Origin: Rhizopus sp. PT2906
Lineage: Eukaryota; Mucoromycota; Mucoromycetes; Mucorales; Rhizopodaceae
Direction: 5' to 3'
Assembly (NCBI GenBank): GCA_025529335.1
Contig: JAMYHX010000257.1
Location: forward strand, 1 to 59,157
Length of the DNA stretch: 59,157 nt
Made by a program: the position numbers and the translations under genes. Below the pieces are notes generated by a model. That model was not told the origin of the DNA, did no database searches, and saw only the letters and a program-made list of their open reading frames with translations. How positions within the stretch are numbered: the first letter of the stretch is position 1; each line of letters opens with the position of its first letter. Below are positions 57,172 to 59,157 of the stretch, piece after piece.

Positions 57172-59003
57172 TTAGAATAATAATTGACCAATTAAACCAG
57201 CCATAAGCACTACAGGTACAATAGAGGCTGATAGGCTAGATGCATCACTTGTCTTGTTGGATGAATTGGATGATGAGGCAGAGTTGCCAGAACTGGAGCT
57301 TGAAGATGAAGATGTATTGTTGGGTCTAGAGACAGCGATGCTCTTAAGCTGACATTCAGCAGATGTACAGAGACAAGTGTTACCGATAGGATCCCACCAA
57401 GTAGTGCTATTAAATAATGGATCAGCAATTAAATAAAAAATAGATCAAACATTCAGCTACTTACTCGCAGTTATCAGGAATGGGGTAACGGAAGCCTGCA
57501 GTTCCATTTTGAGCAGAAGAAGCGGGTGTGGGGTTGTCTAAAGTGGGAGCTGATCCAGGACAGTTGAAACAAGTCTTGGTACTACTTTGACCAAAGTTAC
57601 AGCTGTTGATTAAGTTATCATCAATGACACCATTGTGGTCATCATCCAAGCCATTACAGATCTCTTTGGGAATAACAGGTTGCTTACACTGCATGTAATC
57701 CTGCTTACCCAATTCAGACGCCTTGACGGGGTTCTTCATCCATTGTAATAATTGTTGATTAGTGACGAACCAGACGTCTTGCTTGGAAGCAATGGATTGA
57801 ATGAAACTGAGGACAGCTTGGAACATATCCTTAGGGTCAGGGAGACCAGGGTAAGTGGTCAAATGAGTTGGATGAACGTAGATACCAAAAGGTTGTCGGT
57901 TTCCATTATAATGTTTATCAAAAGCAGCGTTGCTCCCTTAATTCTATGTTAATATCTTTTTGGAGGGGTCAATGCTTTAAGAATATAGCTTACATGCAGT
58001 AACATCAGCAGGACTACCAGATAAGTAGACATCCATTAATTGAGGAATAGACTTGTTATCAAGAACGGAATACATTGGGATTTCCCAAAGACCTGGCAAC
58101 TTGACTTGACCAGCATTACAGATACCAGTCCAACAGTCATTAGCCATACCATTATCAAGTGTGTATGGCCAGTAAGCATCATCAGTAACCGCACTTGAAC
58201 TTGAATCGTACAGGAAGCCTTGTTGGCTGAGGATGTTTAAGGTGTCTTTGGTATAATTCAGAAAGGGTGCACGGAAACCTTGAATCTTTGAGTTGGGAAT
58301 GCCACCATAGGCATTCAACATGGATTTACAGGCTGAAATTTCTTGAGCAGAAGGTGTGCCTACGTGAGTGAAGGTATGGCTATAATGAATGGTGTTAAAC
58401 GTCCGCACAGGTTGATGATATCAAAAATAACTTACTCCGCAATTTCGTTACCAGCTGCATACCACTGTTGTACCAATGAGAAATCTGTATACTGCATTGA
58501 AACGAACCTGAGATAAAAATAAAAAAAGTAAATTTAGTACAATACCAAAAGTAGAAATGTTTGCCACTTTACCAGGTACCGTGACCGGGACAACCATTAG
58601 GGTTACTGCGATAATAAAAAGTCGATTAGAAAAAAGTTTAATATCCTAAAAATATCACAAAATCTTACGTAACATTCACCATTGACAGGGCTGTTTGCAT
58701 CAAGGCAGGCTGAATAGAGTCGTCAAAGGTGACAGTAACAAACTGAAGAAAAAAGAAAATGAGTACTGTTTTAGATATCTACTATCTTTACTTTACTTGA
58801 GGTGTATCTTTAGGGTCTAATCCGCCTGGTGGAGATTGGGATGCACATAAACAGTTGTTGGCAATTTTACATGTATTAGGATCGCAAGAATAACTGCTAG
58901 AGGTAGATTGTCCAGATCCAACGGGGACTGTGGCTCCTTCTTGAGCAATGGCAGATCCAAATAATGCTAAGCTGATGCTTGCGATTAATGCTAATGATTT
59001 CAT
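57172..59003 (-). CDS. GPI-anchored chitin (polysaccharide) deacetylase
   Basis: Exons in coding order: 58797-59003, 58669-58742, 58572-58604, 58436-58507, 57994-58379, 57465-57936, 57172-57406; 492 residues. Signal peptide at 1-20. NodB-type motifs: TFDDS (74-78; usual form TFDDGP), HTFTH (130-134, metal ligands) and GFRAPFLNY. The enzyme removes acetyl groups from cell-wall chitin; Mucorales walls are rich in the product chitosan. Near the C-terminus lies ICNGLDDDHNGVIDD (351-364), a MopE-like Asp-rich metal-binding motif flanked by cysteines. Then comes a Ser/Asn-rich stalk and a hydrophobic tail (SIVPVVLMAGLIGQLLF), fitting a GPI anchor. Two exons are very short (33 and 72 nt). Confidence 0.92.
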
Positions 59004-59157
59004 GATTGAAAGAATATGAAAGGGAAAAGAAGAAAGAAAGAGAAAAAAGTGTATTAAATAGATACTGGTTACACGGTAATTTTGGTCGGAAAAGTTGTTA
59101 AATGTAAGACAAGGCGAAAATCATCTCCTTAATTGGATCTTTAGCTCCTTTCTATTT
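59004..59157. promoter_or_regulatory. chitin deacetylase upstream region
   Basis: The 154 nt upstream of the minus-strand ATG. Reading on the minus strand there is a CT-rich leader immediately before the start, as in highly expressed fungal genes. No clear TATA box is visible within the window. Confidence 0.35.

Noticed and set aside
1..59157. CRISPR arrays, rRNA genes, prophage or bacterial operons.
   Set aside because: No regularly spaced repeats, no rRNA-like sequence and no bacterial gene organisation were seen; the window is typical nuclear fungal DNA.

Overview
The window is nuclear DNA from a filamentous fungus, most probably an early-diverging Mucoromycota species (Mucorales-like). 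The evidence is AT-rich sequence, genes with many short introns (about 45-110 nt, GT-AG with a few GC-AG), a Zn2Cys6 transcription factor, a Nma111-type protease, a GPI-anchored chitin deacetylase, and transposase fragments of types common in Mucorales. Species was not determined. I rebuilt exon structures by hand from splice sites and reading-frame continuity; every multi-exon model below keeps frame to a single stop unless stated otherwise.

Layout. 0.2-2.3 kb: a tRNA-Cys(GCA) on the minus strand, then a transposase fragment and empty sequence. 2.3-12.8 kb: a four-pass membrane protein, a DUF2235 hydrolase with a frame break, a Zn2Cys6 regulator, a Vps38/UVRAG subunit, homoserine dehydrogenase (HOM6) and, tail to tail with it, a Rho3-type GTPase; the last two coding regions overlap by 4 nt. 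12.8-18.3 kb: repeat-rich, with a decayed Tc1-type transposase, a second transposase fragment and a small secreted protein. 18.3-25 kb: NMA111, a membrane-anchored heme-thiolate peroxidase and a Ste20-like kinase. 25-28.6 kb: a second mobile-element island holding a broken Fanzor (eukaryotic TnpB relative) head to head with a broken SWIM-finger protein resembling the C-terminus of a Mutator-type transposase.

29-33.3 kb: proteasome subunit Rpn5, a mitochondrial rhodanese-persulfide dioxygenase fusion and mitochondrial ribosomal protein bS16. 35-41.5 kb: an SPX phosphate transporter with a CACGTG palindrome upstream, a GNAT-like membrane protein, a Ydj1-type DnaJ and Get3. 43-59 kb: a multi-KH RNA-binding protein, a coiled-coil nuclear protein, a decayed gene, an LYR-motif complex III assembly factor, two small membrane or secreted proteins, a Gea/GBF1 Arf-GEF and a chitin deacetylase.

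Most genes are unrelated housekeeping genes, as is usual in a fungal chromosome. Loose themes are membrane traffic (Vps38, Rho3, Get3, Gea), mitochondrial function (sulfide oxidation, bS16m, Mzm1) and cell surface (chitin deacetylase, small secreted proteins). The most unusual content is the Fanzor/SWIM island.
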